Below are positions 1 through 12,179 of a DNA stretch of 64,000 nt, one piece after another. Location of the stretch: assembly GCA_023974075.1 (NCBI GenBank), contig CM043796.1, forward strand, positions 22,932,927 through 22,996,926, given 5' to 3'. The stretch's first letter is position 1. Every line of letters starts with the position of its first letter. This DNA comes from Chaenocephalus aceratus. Taxonomy: Eukaryota; Chordata; Actinopteri; Perciformes; Channichthyidae. Position numbers and translations under genes: made by a program. The notes under the pieces are model-generated. The model was not told the origin of the DNA, made no database searches, and saw only the letters and a program-made list of their open reading frames with translations.

Positions 1-571
1 AGATGGGCCGGAGAATCGGAGCAGCGGGAGCGGTACTGCAGTCGCTTTACCGCACCGTTGTGACGAAAAGGGAGCTGAGCCAGAAGGCAAAGCTCTCTGT
101 CTTCTGGGCCATTTTCGTTCCTACCCTCACCTATGGTCATGAAGGATGGGTCATGACCGAAAGAACGAGATCGCGGATACAAGCGGCCGAGATGGGTTTT
201 CTCCGCAGGGTGGCTGGTGTCTCCCTTAGGGATAAGGTGAGAAGTTCGGTCATCGAACTCGGAGTTGAACCGCTCCTCCTTCGCGTCGAAAGGAGCCAGT
301 TGAGGTGGTTCGGGCACCTAGTTAGGATGCCACCTGGGCGCCTCCCTAGGGAGGTGTTCCAGGCACGTCCAGCTGGGAAGAGACCAAGGGGTAGACCTAG
401 GACCAGGTGGAGGGATTATATCTCTTCGCTGGCCTGGGAGCGCCTTGGGATCCCCCAAGAGCTGGTTGATGTGGCCAGGGAAAAGAAAGTTTGGGGCTCT
501 CTGCTGGAACTGCTACCCCCGCGACCCGACCAAGGATAAGCAGGAGAAGATGGATGGATGGATGGAAGATA
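1..571 (+). mobile_element. 3' end of an RTE-clade (Rex3-like) LINE, cut by the window edge
   Basis: The stretch aligns almost base for base with the 3' part of the larger element at 57041-57610. It ends in a very short 3' UTR made of GATG units (about 549-571). Seen: the shared coding tail and the GATG tail. Known: Rex3 elements of fish end in GATG tandem repeats. The 5' part lies outside the window, so full length and target duplication cannot be judged. The copy is young, because differences from 57.0-57.6 kb are few. Confidence 0.85.
3..539 (+). pseudogene. C-terminal part of LINE reverse transcriptase polyprotein
   Basis: An open frame of 178 codons ending in TAA at 537-539. It encodes the region downstream of the reverse transcriptase fingers and palm: a stretch with FVPTLTYGHEGW, then RVAGVSLRDKVRSS, LRWFGHLVRMP and RGRPRTRWRDYI, which is typical of the C-terminal thumb and connection region of this LINE family. 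Compared with the copy at 57.3 kb it has a 6-bp in-frame deletion near 253, but it keeps a G that the 57.3-kb copy has lost near 310, so this tail is the less damaged of the two. The true N-terminus is upstream of the window. Confidence 0.8.
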
Positions 572-1619
572 CAGTATACAGAATACAGTGCAGAGTTATG
601 AGACACACACCATAGTGCCAGACACTCTCTGGATTTGCTAATCATCCATGCTCCTCCTTAAGAGCCTTAGCGGGATGTCAGTTTTGAATTCACATCCCCA
701 CCCTCTCATCTCAATGATGTCAAATGTATTTGATTCCAGTGCTTGTAAGTGCAGCTCCTCAGGGGTTGTGTGCCACAAAGGGGGGCAGATGTCAGCTTTC
801 CAACTATCTGCCCTACAATTGTTGGGAAAACAAATATTTACTATAGGGAGAAGGGAGCTGTCTGGGGGCGTCGGAGGGTGGGACTATAAGGCATGAGTGA
901 TGAGAACTTCATCAGTGTCGAGCAGGTTGGATGCAATAAGAAGATGGATGGATGTTAAATATGAAAATGGATTGTGAGGATGAGAGAAGGTGACTGAAAG
1001 AGGAAGAGACTGGGAAGATGGGATTTTGAGAAAATAAGTGAGACATTAATTAAGCGCCTCATCAAAAGGAAACTAATAATATTTTGGGGACAATAACTAC
1101 ATCAAGTTTGTCAATTGATTGTTAAAGCCAAAGTACCAAAACAGTTACTGGTTCCAGCTTTTTTAAAGTATGTATTTCTGTTTTAAATCTTTGTATATTG
1201 GATTCTTGGAATTTAATAAGTGGGAAACTGCCAAGTCACATTTTACGAAACAAACGAATATTTAAAACAAATAAGAGATATAAATAATGAAAATAATCTG
1301 TGGGTGCATCCCTTTAAATTGGCAACAGATGTTTCCTATCGTTCTCCCTCCCCACCCCTCTCTTTTTTTTTTTTTTGTAGATTTCTTTGATCTGCTCCGC
1401 TCCTCTGCTTTGCGCCAGTTGTTTTCACTTCCTGCTGTGAGACAGAGTCCCAATGTTGGCAATCTTTATTTTGAGAATGTTCAAATTAAAACTAACAAGG
1501 ACAACATATCCTCACTCACAAGATACACAATTATTCTCAATTTCATATTAACAATTATTAATGGGGAAACAAAACAAATACACAATGGGAAGGAAAACTG
1601 CCCAAAGATGTGTTAAGTT
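572..1619. other. Unassigned non-coding DNA
   Basis: No gene or recognisable element. It contains a short GATG run (943-954) that resembles a degraded LINE tail and a T homopolymer of about 14 bases near 1363-1377. Short open frames here show no domain or composition bias. Confidence 0.5.
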
Positions 1620-1925
1620 AAACTCTGCATAGAAAGTTCTCGACAGTTCTCTGCATTGTGAATTTAAAAGTGAAATAAGTGGGGGGTTTATGCATAGGAC
1701 CTGATACCTTCTATGCAGCTCTACCACTCTAGTTGCCCGGCTCTGTTGTGATTGGTCAACTGCTTAGAGTTGTGTCTGAAATGTCCAGCTCCTTGGCCTA
1801 TCATGTGTTGGAGTTACATTTTGATGTCAATATGTTAGGGAAAAAAACAAAGGATTTACAGGCACATAAAACTATGTAACAAACTACAGGAACGGTAAAA
1901 CCCCAATAAGCACAATAGGGACCCT
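1620..1925 (-). mobile_element. TTAA-type MITE fragment, reverse orientation
   Basis: Read on the minus strand from TTAA at 1926-1929, the sequence starts AGGGTCCCTATT and passes through a CCAATCACAACAGAG-type segment. This matches the general layout of the intact TTAA MITE at 38414-38972 (AGGTCCCAT start, GACCAATCAGAG interior). The distal end near 1620 shows no matching inverted terminus, so it is truncated or degraded. Superfamily (piggyBac or Kolobok) is not decidable from TTAA alone. Confidence 0.5.
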
Positions 1926-1929
1926 TTAA

Positions 1930-4900
1930 TGCTATGTAAGCCGAAATATTGATTGAAAATCTTTAAAGACCTCCGTGTTTAAGCAGTCCTGTGTACCAAA
2001 GTCTCAGGATCTGAAAAAAAAGTGTAATTTGTTGTTGTTGTGTTTGTGTATGAATCACTATGTTTGCATGATTAATGCAAGCACAACACTCCACTCCAGC
2101 CCACATCTCTGAACAAATGTCATCATGAGACCTACAGTATCCTGGTAACATAAAGGTAAAATAAAAATCATCCTAAACCAATAGCATAATGCTACAATGA
2201 CATATTGTAGCAGGACGGGGGAAATAAAAACAAAGAGAAAAGGAGTGGAATACTGATCCAGCTTATTAACCCAGTTGGATTGTTGGGGACTTTATCCGGT
2301 CAACTGGTGGTATCGCTACAGTGTAGAAGGAAAAATGATTGTATTTAATCCATAAAGTATGAAATCCTACAAAAGTGCTGTAAAATGACTGTTTTTATCT
2401 ATGAAATATCTAAAGCATATACCTCTGTACATCAAGGTCAGTATATCGTTTGTCTAAATCGTGAGAAATTAATCCCGAGACAAGGATTGTTGCCTAAAAT
2501 AAGTTGGGTTTTTGTTAACAAAAAGAACAATAGCACTTCAACACTCTTGCACCTGATTGTGAAGTTACATGCATTGTAGTCCTCATTCATAAAGCACAAA
2601 AAAAGAGGTGGAGGTACAGTGGCTTCAAACATCAGTCCTTTGTCATCGACTCTTCTGTTCTTCCAGGTAAGATCCAGTATGAAAGGTATGGAAGGGCTTA
2701 CACCCAAGGGGTTTCGTTTTTTATTCACATATCCACCCCCACCGCCCTTTTAATGTCGTTTTTCAATCATTCGAGGGTACTCAGTGTGTCACTGCATCAG
2801 CATGGGAGGAATTAGTTTTTTCTTGGCAGCTTTTCTGTTTTCTCTCAGCACATTTCTCTCTTCCTGCCATCACCTGCTCCAGCTTGTTGGCCTTCCTTAA
2901 GTCTGTCCTGTTTGTATGGCTGTCAGTTTAAATCATTACCTTTCAATATTGCGCCATGCACACACATTAAACTTAGGAATTACTGCCTGGAGCATGGTTA
3001 CGGTATACATGTAGAAAGAAATCTCCTTGAGCTCCTTTTTATAAATCATCCAAAATATAACAACCAACACTTTGCTATAATGACTCTCCTTTCCTCTCAC
3101 TGCAGCAGGCTCTCTTTCTTCTTCTCTCTAATCATTTAGCCTACTTATTTGCCTTGATTCATCATTCATTAACCACAACAAAAGTACAGGCTTTCAACAA
3201 TGATTCCATCCAGTGGCTCCCTCTTGGAGTGGCAGCCAAAAGCCTGTTGTTATACAGTAGGCGACACCAAAACGTTCTCACTATGAATGGTAACTAAACA
3301 TAATGATACACCTTGGTTTCTATTTTTACAGTCAGTGTTACTGATGTGTATCAATAAGCACAGTTCATTTTTGAGTTCCACAACCATTTTGTTTAATGTG
3401 CTTTGTCTCTGACTAAACACGTCTTTGGTGAATCATTGTTCTTCAAACAGGCTTGTCCTTTTCCTCAGAAAGACAACATTTCCAGCTTTAATTTGAGTTA
3501 TTACATTGGTTGTAAGGAACAAAACAATTACTCAGAACAAGCTGACCCCTATGTCATGTCACTCCGGGCTAGTGGGGGGGCAGTGATGGTACTTTTTCCT
3601 GAGACTATTAAGCTGTTCGATATATATGGGTTAAAGTTTTAGCCCACATTTTAAAGAGATTTCCAGAAAATGCGCCATTAAAATGTATTACCATCCACTA
3701 CTCGGCTCATTATTGCTCCACTGAGATCTTTCCTTGCAAGTGTTCCTCTCTCTAGTGGCCACTGCACTTGGTTGTAATCTGCTTTGACCAAAACATAAAC
3801 TTGTCAATCTTAGCGAAGCCAATTTTGTTACTCGCAATATTGAGACTTTTCTTCTTTAATTTCCAGCATATCCGTTTTAATGTTCAAATTAAAAATCCAA
3901 AGAAAAAAGAAAAAACAACTGCAACTGTTTTAACTTGAACAAAACAATCACATAATTAAGAAAATTGAGAAAAAATGTTGTTTATTATATGCATTATTGT
4001 GAGATTAAAGCCTAAGTCATGAGGTTCTCCTACTAATATATAACAATACAAAAAAAGACACAACAACATCCATTTAGAGAATTGTCGTTTAATTTCCAAA
4101 TTAAATCTAAGAGGAAGTTACATAACTTAATCTTCAAAACAAGCATTTCCAAACTGCCAGCATCAGTTACTGTTGTGGGGTACTTAAAACATTTATACAC
4201 AAACAGCAAGTGCCCCTCCCCGTGATGTTAACTCAGCACTTTAGTCAGTGTTTTTTTCTTATTGAGAGGCAAAGCATCTAGATAGCACTTTGGAGGGAGA
4301 CACCGGATGAATCATAACATGATGATAACCGCTTTCTCCACTGTCCTACATTAGTATTTTGTCATCCCTCTGTCATTTTCTCCCTCTACCTGGAGCTGGA
4401 GAGAGTCCAAAATCCCTCTGGAAAGCCGCCTGCCTTACATGCAGAGACGACTGTAGTGTGTTTAGAAAACAGCTAACTGGTGACGGATTAGGAGATTTAA
4501 GAAGTAATCCTCCAAAGAGGAAGCGCCCCAAGTCTTGGATATGCTGTCATCACTGTTATTAATAAAGATATATGGGCTTAAATCAGCAAATGTTTGGCTG
4601 TGTTTCCCTGTCTCACTGTACAAAGAGAAACTCCACCCTGAACACAGTGTACCATTCTGTGTCACCTTCTTGTTCTACGAAAGAAGTCATGTGTTTGGTA
4701 ATGTGTCACAGATCTCAAGTATTCTTCCTCATGATTCTACCAATGTCTACAGGATTCTTGTTTTTCATATCCTTATGTAACCATATAATCTAATGTTTAA
4801 TTGTTTTGATGTTTTTTTCTCTCTCGCGGAGATGAATCTAAGGTCACAGGAAGCAGTGTAGGAACCAGACCATTTGGAGAGCTCATTATGTGTTCATTAG

Positions 4901-5226
4901 TGTTCACTAGACTCATGTCGTGCCCCCAGAGGAAAATAAAAGATTCACAGAAGTTTGGCAGATGTTAAGTTTTAATCAGGGATGTCTAGACTTACAACAT
5001 GCAAGAATCTTGAGTTAAAGAGGAAGAACTCACTCTGTAAGGTATCTAAGCATAGCAAAGACCCATGGGAAATTGTGTCACAGTTAGTGTGAATGTGTGT
5101 ACTGTAAATTAGCTGCTGAGGTTATTGAACACACATTTCTTTCAGATTTCTTCATTCCCATTATGTCGGTGGTGTTAGATCTACACATTTTAAGGTCACA
5201 GTTTTTTTCTGGTTTTAAAATGAATA
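1930..5226. other. Unassigned AT-rich DNA
   Basis: About 3.3 kb with no supportable gene. Open frames are short and lack domains. A GTT-rich microrepeat lies near 2029-2046. I recognise no transposon termini. Confidence 0.5.
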
Positions 5227-5245
5227 GGGTTAGGGTTAGGGTTCT
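5227..5245 (+). repeat. Short interstitial telomere-like repeat
   Basis: Three consecutive TTAGGG units, too few to be a relic of a chromosome end. Such short tracts are common in vertebrate genomes. Confidence 0.6.
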
Positions 5246-7904
5246 GTATTTGAATAATCAGTGTTTGGACTCAAATACCCATTAGCAGAAGTGGCAGGTA
5301 AGCGTGGGGGAAAAGTGAAGGAAAACTAAATACAAAAAATGTAGTTAAAAAATGTCCCGCATCTGCATAACAAGCAGTAACTATAATTTATAAAATCCTT
5401 ATCTCTTGACTTGGACTCTACTGATACTTAATATTGTTGCAAAACTAGCATCAACCCCAATCAAAATCAATGCTCACTCCAAAAGTGTTCCTATCTCCAC
5501 CAAGAAAATAATTGATCGATTATGTTCTTGGTCCTCAAATTCTCGTTTGACGCAAGATCTATTTGCTTCCCATTAATTGCCTCCTTACTTCGAAGAAATC
5601 ACACAATACAACTTTGTTAAATATCAATGAATGATTAAGTATATAACAGTTTTTAGAGAAATGAAACGACTCTCAGTATCAGGGTCAATATCTTTGGTAC
5701 TGCTTGATAGCCGATCAAAATAAATGTTGTGGTATGACCCGCCGATACAGTATTTCCTACTATTTCATGCTTTTACGGCAGAAAACAACCAGCTATTGTG
5801 ATGCTGTGAACTGGAAGTTAATAAGTAACTATGGGTACTGGTACAAAACACTATATTCTTTCTACTTTAGAGTTAAACCGTGTAATACCGTGATGCGCAT
5901 CCCTTCCTTCCGATTGGAACTCCACTTCTTCCTCTTTCTTTTTGTCTATCTGTTCTGGCATGCAGCATACAGATTGAGAATGACAGGTGATTGTGCCCCA
6001 TATATATAGGATGAGGGCCATTACCCAGCTGTCCTTGGGTTGGAGACATCCATCTCCCGTAAGAGGCATGACATGGCCAAGTGAAGGTGATGATGTTATG
6101 GATGAGGCTGGCTGTCAGCACAAGGTAAAGCCGGCCACTCCGTCACTCAGGGCAAGAGTTGACAGGGTCTTTGCAAAGAGTGGGAAGCAGGCCTTGGAAA
6201 TGCCGGCAAGGTTAACCTGAGTGATATCTGGAACAGATTGGAAAGTGACCATAAGGATGTGATAGAAAATTGAGTAGTATGAAGGTGGGCCTATATGAAG
6301 AAACTGTGGAATTCTCGCAATGCATGAGTACCTTAGCGGTAGCTCACTGACAAGTCGATGCTTGTTTCACATTTCATATCCTGGCAATCAACTATCACAT
6401 GTATATAGGCATGTGGGAGAGACAGTAAGCAGGGAGAAACCCCTCAGCAGAAAATCTTATTATGCTTTGATGCCTCATAGGATGGTAGATTTCAGTCACA
6501 GCGAAGCAGCGTTTGATCTGCTATGTCCATTCGTTTCATTGCCTCTTCTGCCAGGGAAGCTTAGATGAGCTAAACTGGTGATGATGCCACAGCAGGCCAG
6601 CGTTTTTTGTATCTGCCCAATGATGGAAGCCATCTGGACACGAACAGGGTCATTCACTTTAGCAGCAAGTTCCGACGCAAAACCGTATATTTAGGTCATA
6701 TGGCAGGAGGAATTCTGCAGTGTCAAAAGCTCAGAGGAAATGCTTTTTTATTCTTTCCACTTCCCGTCAGATGTCCAGCCCCCGGGGTCCTTTAAGGTCG
6801 GGTTGCAACAACTGAATGGCTATCATGTGCTGGGCGGGGCAAAGGAAGGCTCGTCCGAAACAAACACGGGCAGACAGTGCGTAATTCTCTTTTTCTGAGT
6901 GTGTGTGGCTGATGTAATTGAAGTGGGCAGTGAGGACAGGATGATCCGCCGCAGAGACATACTCATCTCCCAAACTCTTCTTCCCTCCGCCGGCCTGCCA
7001 GGCAATAGAGCTGTCAAGTAGTGTGTCTACTAATGGAACACCCAGCTGGCTAGAGACTTCATCACGCTGCCGTGAATTATTCAGCTTCCATAGGGCTCTC
7101 CCCAAATTATTTAAAAGCCTGATTTGGCGTTCAGAGGAACCTGAAGTGCTCGGAGTTTGTATTTTAGGTTTCCATGAGTCAACCCATCTTGTTTAGGGTC
7201 TGCAAGAAAACTCTGCAGGTCTGCCCTCAGAAAAACGGATCTGATGAATCAGGACTATTTTATAAGATTGCTGAGTAATCCACTACTGTATAATACAAGG
7301 GTGGGTGTTGACTTACTGTACACATCTACAGTATGAGATTGAAAAATTGGCATAATCTAAAAACTTGAACTCTAATTAAAGATTCACTGCTGTCCTAACC
7401 CTCATATCATTGGATTTCAATGATGTAAGACACTATGGGTGAGGACGAATCCAATCTGCATATGGTCCTTTCCTAGTGAAATCCCTTTCTAATGCAGGAT
7501 GTGAAGCACAATTTCATCGTGTTGCGGGAGACAGCCCGGATTCATCAGTCCTCCTGTGTAGGTGTCCTGGCAAGGATGACTGATTGGAATTCCATGTCCA
7601 TATACATCACACTCGTTCGTCGTCCACTCAGTAAAGACTGGATAAATCACTCCTTCTGGGCTGTCCCTCAGCACTGCAGGCCCCAGAAAGCCTTTAATAA
7701 CAGGCTCAAGCTGCCTGCAGTGCCGGACCCTGATTGTTTTGAGTAAAACCAGATGTGGTTGCTTGCTTCACAGTGCAGCATGCTCAACAAAGGTTCTGAA
7801 CAGACCTCTGTCACAAGGCCGTCGTGTCGTCTAACGGAAACATCCGGCACCATGAGGCAGTCGTGTAAAGTAACTAGGGACATCTTATCAAGAAATGTAC
7901 AATT
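5246..7904. other. Unassigned non-coding DNA with a more GC-rich part at about 6.0-7.1 kb
   Basis: No gene or transposon recognised. The 5.98-7.14 kb part is less AT-rich and has no repeat character, which makes it a reasonable place to look for conserved non-coding sequence. I cannot test conservation here. Confidence 0.4.
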
Positions 7905-8300
7905 CTGAGGTACTTTTATTTTACTTGAGTATTGCCATTTTGGGCCACTTTGTACTTCTACCGCATGATTATTTAGAGGTAAATGTTGTACTTTTACTCG
8001 AAAACATTTACGTTTACCTTTAGTTGCTTTTCAGAAATGGATTTATGATTTTAAAAAAAACATGCTACCCAGCAGTAAAAAAAACAACTTACAATTGGTT
8101 CCACCTTAACAAGCTTGATAAACACATGAATACATTAATGATTATAATGACAACATATAGTATGATTCTGAAAAGTTCCAATCTGCATAGCGAGTACATT
8201 TATTTTGAATACAGGTCTTTTACTCATACCAGAGTATTCCTACACTTTGGTATTTCTACTTTGACTTAACTAAAAGATCTGAGTACTTCTCCCACCTCTG
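7905..8300 (-). mobile_element. Dispersed teleost MITE (hAT-like ends), reverse orientation
   Basis: Read on the minus strand from 8300 it begins CAGAGGTGGGAGAAGTACTC and continues with repeated AAGTA/GTACTTT phrases. The same design is seen at 49049-49549 on the plus strand (CAGTGGTGGAACAAGTATTC). The CAGNGGTGG start is typical of hAT ends. The other end near 7905 has only an imperfect ACTTTTATTTTACTTGAGTA-like terminus and no clear target duplication. Confidence 0.55.
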
Positions 8301-10117
8301 CCAATAGGACGCCATCTAAGTTCCCTTCCCACTCCCTATGGCTGCAGTTATTCCAGCAACCTCTTCATTGCGGGAAAAAAAAAAAAAAAGTATTTCAAAC
8401 AAGGTAGGAACAGGCTTCCCTCTCCACCCTCGTAAAGCCCACTTTGAGAGTCTGGGTGAACACATTCATGCCCCGAGGCCCTGATGAAATAAAACACCAG
8501 CGCCATGCCCTTTATGTGTGCCAAAAACACTGGCCATGTTTATTACATCTGACCATCTGGGTTTTACACGTGCATGTCTGCTGGACATAGCTCCACACAG
8601 CCTTGCACACACATAGGTCAGAGGTCCTACAGACAGCCGAATGCTTGTTAGCTGAATTCAACTAAACTGACACCATCGTTTTTGTCGGGAACGCTCTGTG
8701 CCCGGAGGAGTCATGCAGGTACTTTTGGAAACATCCCTCTTTCTTTCTGTCATTCTACAGATGACAAAACGATCTCTCAAGGGGAGATAAATGCCTCTGC
8801 AGCAGGGGAACAAACCAACAGCATCTCCCGCAGGGTCCTCTGTGACTGATATTCTTCACTGATTTGTTTAAACAGTCTCAAATGTCCCCCCAGCAGTCCT
8901 CATCCCACCCCAATCTCCCACCATCCCCCAGTTGCGCATGTGGTGCGTGTCCTGCAGGAACCCTGAGTATTGGTCGAGTTCCCCTTCAGGCAAAAAGGTT
9001 TAATTAAAGCAGTATGGACCCTGCCTTTTAAAGATGATGGACATGTAGAGGCGTGGTTTGCCCTCAACGCCCCTCCTCCTGGCACACGTAAACCCACAAG
9101 CAAGCATTTCCCCTTTATTCTTTTCTTGTCTAATTTGTTTCTCATACCACGTCTTTCTTTCTGACTCAGCCGCTGGAATCCCTAGCCAGTCTGTCCCACC
9201 CAGCTCGGTGGGTTCTGTTAAATCAGGAAGGAAATATTTACCCAGCGCTGGTGTGAAGGGGTTGTGACCTTTGGGTCAAACTGAGGGTCAGGATGTGGGC
9301 GGCATAGGTATGGAAATGTTTAGACACGTCACTCATGGGATGGCAAAATGCAAGCAAACAGGTTAGAGTGTGGGTTAAAGACATTCCTTGTGGTATTTTG
9401 AATTTATGTTTGGTACATTTATTTGTTCTTATGGTAATGACAAAGGGGGAACTATAGGCTCTTCTAGAAAGAGATATCATGTAATCATGAAAAGAACTCC
9501 CAAACCATGATGATCATATGGTGAAATGAATATTAATTTGTAAATGCCAGTCACTCACTTAAATCACTTATAACCTGCTACTTAAGGACACACCTTTTTT
9601 CATACCAAGTGGTTTTTCCATTAGACCCATTGAGCATGATAACCAAGGCCATTACATACCAAGTAATTATACTGACAGTTCAGACACTCACGGTCAGAAA
9701 CACTATTCCACATGTGAATATGACAGTTATGGCACCATGGCGATTTTCAATTCCCATTTGCTAATTCTTTTCTTCTTTTCTTATGTGTCCTAGAGAGATC
9801 TGTTCAATGACGCAGAAGGAGACTATTTTAGACGGCATGATTGTCCTTTTAGAAAGGTCTGGCTTTGGAAGAAATGGTACCATTATTTTCTAGCTTTTCT
9901 GTTATGTCCATTTTCATGGGCCTTTTTGGCTTACCAATACACCATAGCCAATGTGAGCCAATAGAAGTGCATGTGATACATATGACATTTTCTAGAAGTT
10001 TTATCATCAGATAGGATACATTTTCTCTAACTTTCCACATGCCACACAGTTGCAACAACAGACTCCATTCAGTGCAACTGCAATGAATCTGTACACCAAT
10101 CTTTTGTACCTGTACCT
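8301..10117. other. Unassigned non-coding DNA
   Basis: No gene recognised. There is an A homopolymer of about 15 bases near 8373-8388. The last 100 bases flank the truncated LINE fragment and show no LINE homology. Confidence 0.5.
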
Positions 10118-11585
10118 TGGATGGTTCCCTGCTTCCCCCTCCTGAGGTGTCGGACAGTTTTCCAGAACAACTTTGGTGCCGCCCGAAAGTCCTTCTCCAT
10201 GTCTTCTCCAAACTTCTCCCACACCCGCTGCTTTGCCTCGGCCACGGATGAGGCTGCTGCCCTTCGGGCCTGTCGGTACCTTGCAACTGCCTCGGTAGTC
10301 CCCCGGGATAACAAATCCCTGAAGGCCTCCTTCTTCAGTCGGACGGCTTCCCTGACCACCGGTGTCCACCAGGAGGTTCGAGGGTTACCGCCCCTTGAGG
10401 CACCTAGGACCTTGAGACCACAGCTCCCCGCCGCGGCTTCGGCAATAGAGGCTTTGAACACCGACCACTCTGGTTCAATGTCCCCAACCTCCACAGGAAT
10501 GCCCGAAAAGCTCCGCCGGAGGTGTGAGTTGAAGGCCTCCTGAACTTGGGCCTCCTCCAGACGTTCCCAGTTCACCCGAACTACACGTTTGGGCTTACCA
10601 GGTCTATCCAGAGGCTTCCCCCGCCACTCGACCCAACTCACCACCAGATGGTGATCAGTTGACAACTCCGATAACGAAATCGATCATGGACCTTCTGCCT
10701 AGGGTGCTCTGGTACCACGTACACTTATGAGCATCCTTATGTTCGAACATGGTGTTTGTTATGGCCAATCCATGACTAGCACAGAAGTCCAGTAACAAAC
10801 CACCACTCCGGTTCAGATCAGGGGGGCCGTTCCTCCCAATCACGCCCCTCCAAGTGTCTCCATCATTTCCCACATGTGCGTTGAAGTCTCCCAGCAAGAC
10901 TAAGGAGTCCCCTTCAGGAGCCCCATACAGGACTCTTTCCAGGGTCTCCAAGAAGGCCGAATACTCTGAACTGCTGTTGGGTGCATAAGCACACACAACA
11001 GTCAGAGTTTTCCCCCCCATAACCCGCAGGCGTAGGGAGGCGACCCTCTCGTCCACTGGGGTAAACTCCAACAACGAAGCACCTAACCGGGGACTTGTGA
11101 GTATCCCCACACCCGCCCGGCGCCTCACACCTTGAGCAACTCCGGAGAAGAATAGAGTCCAACCCCTATCCAGAAGTAAGGTTCCAGAGCCGACGCTGTG
11201 CGTAGAGGTGAGCCCAACCAGATCCAACTGGTACCGCTCCACCTCCCGCACAAGCTCCGGCTCCTTCCCCCCCAGAGAGGTGACGTTCCACGTCCCCAAA
11301 GCCAGCTTCTGCCGCCCGGGTCTGGTCCGTCGAGACCCTCCGCTTTCACTGCCACCCTTCTGGCAGCGCACCCGACCCCATCCATGTTTCCCGTAGGTGG
11401 TGGGCCCGCGGGACGGAGAAGCGGAGGTGTTGCCCACGTTGCCTTTTCGGGCTGGGCCCGGCCGGGCTCCGTGGCAAGCCCGGGCACCAGACGCTCGCCG
11501 ACGAGTCCTCCTTCTGGGCCTGGCTCCAGAAGGGGACCCCGGGCTTCCTCCGGGCCGGGTATCCTCACTTCTTGTTCTTGTTTTT
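10118..11585 (-). mobile_element. RTE/Rex3-like LINE fragment, endonuclease half only
   Basis: On the minus strand this copy matches 54480-55920 of the near full-length element, but stops abruptly at about 10118. The reverse transcriptase and the GATG tail are missing. The 5' edge is near 11585, after which similarity to the other copy ends. LINEs normally lose their 5' end and keep the 3' end, so the missing 3' half implies later deletion or recombination. A 53-bp internal deletion near 10664-10672, relative to the 54-57 kb copy, breaks the frame. Confidence 0.85.
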
Positions 11586-11599
11586 TCTTGGGGAAACAA
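10118..11599 (-). pseudogene. LINE APE-type endonuclease with downstream linker, frameshifted
   Basis: Two overlapping frames make up the remnant. The first (11599 down to 10655, 314 codons) carries an Arg/Gly/Pro-rich N-terminal segment, then an apurinic-endonuclease-like domain: [31 protein letters not shown], and RRSMIDFVI near its end. A 53-bp deletion then shifts the frame. The second (10665 down to 10069) resumes at [13 protein letters not shown], the His-containing endonuclease motif, and continues into the basic linker before the lost RT domain. The usual LQET-type acidic motif is replaced by LTSTHS. Known role of the family: nicking the target DNA for target-primed reverse transcription. 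This copy cannot encode a working protein. Confidence 0.8.
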
Positions 11600-11889
11600 A
11601 TGTCCCCCTCAAAAATGAACAGAATGGCAATGAACACAAAACGACATTATGAGCTCAGATAATTGGCCTATTACAGTCCAGGGACTGAACTGCTAACCCT
11701 GAGATGTCCAAATATCAAATGGTCCATATGTCCATGGCCTCATGGCACAATGTATGTGCTGGAATAATATCACTCCTTGACTGCAAATTCATCTGACAAA
11801 TGTCATGTCCAGAGGCTCAACACACAAGCAGTTTCCCCTTTTTCAGTGATTTTGAGTGTGGAACTGCAATTTATTAACATTTATTTAAG
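11586..11889. other. Unassigned spacer
   Basis: Single-copy looking AT-rich spacer between the LINE fragment and the hAT element. It includes the upstream bases of the hAT target duplication. Confidence 0.5.
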
Positions 11890-11914
11890 GTAGAGACTAG
11901 AGATGTTAAGATTC

Positions 11915-12065
11915 ACCGATTCGCATCGGTGCACCGGTATAAACGTTCAAGATGCGATTGCACCAGTTGAAAGAGTGCACATCGGCTACAGTTTGGGTTG
12001 AACCGGGTTGAACTCGCGATGCATCGATTGCATAGCGTCTTTGCATCGGTAAAAAACCGATTCAT
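11915..12065 (+). repeat. hAT subterminal repeats, left end
   Basis: Clustered variants of GCATCG and CGATTCG in both orientations. Subterminal clusters like this are typical transposase-binding regions in hAT elements. The binding role is inferred. Confidence 0.5.
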
Positions 12066-12179
12066 TAATATAAAATCCACTCATCTTGTCAACGCTCAGC
12101 AGAGACGATCTTTGATATTTGCTTCGCCACTACGGAGGCCGAGAGTCTCAGTTATCAACACACACGGAAGTTAAGGAGA

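Noticed and set aside
11198..11662. Plus-strand open frames of 62-154 codons over the LINE endonuclease fragment
   Set aside because: Antisense shadows of the GC-rich LINE coding strand; the minus strand carries the recognisable domains. The same applies to minus-strand frames across 54.9-57.3 kb.
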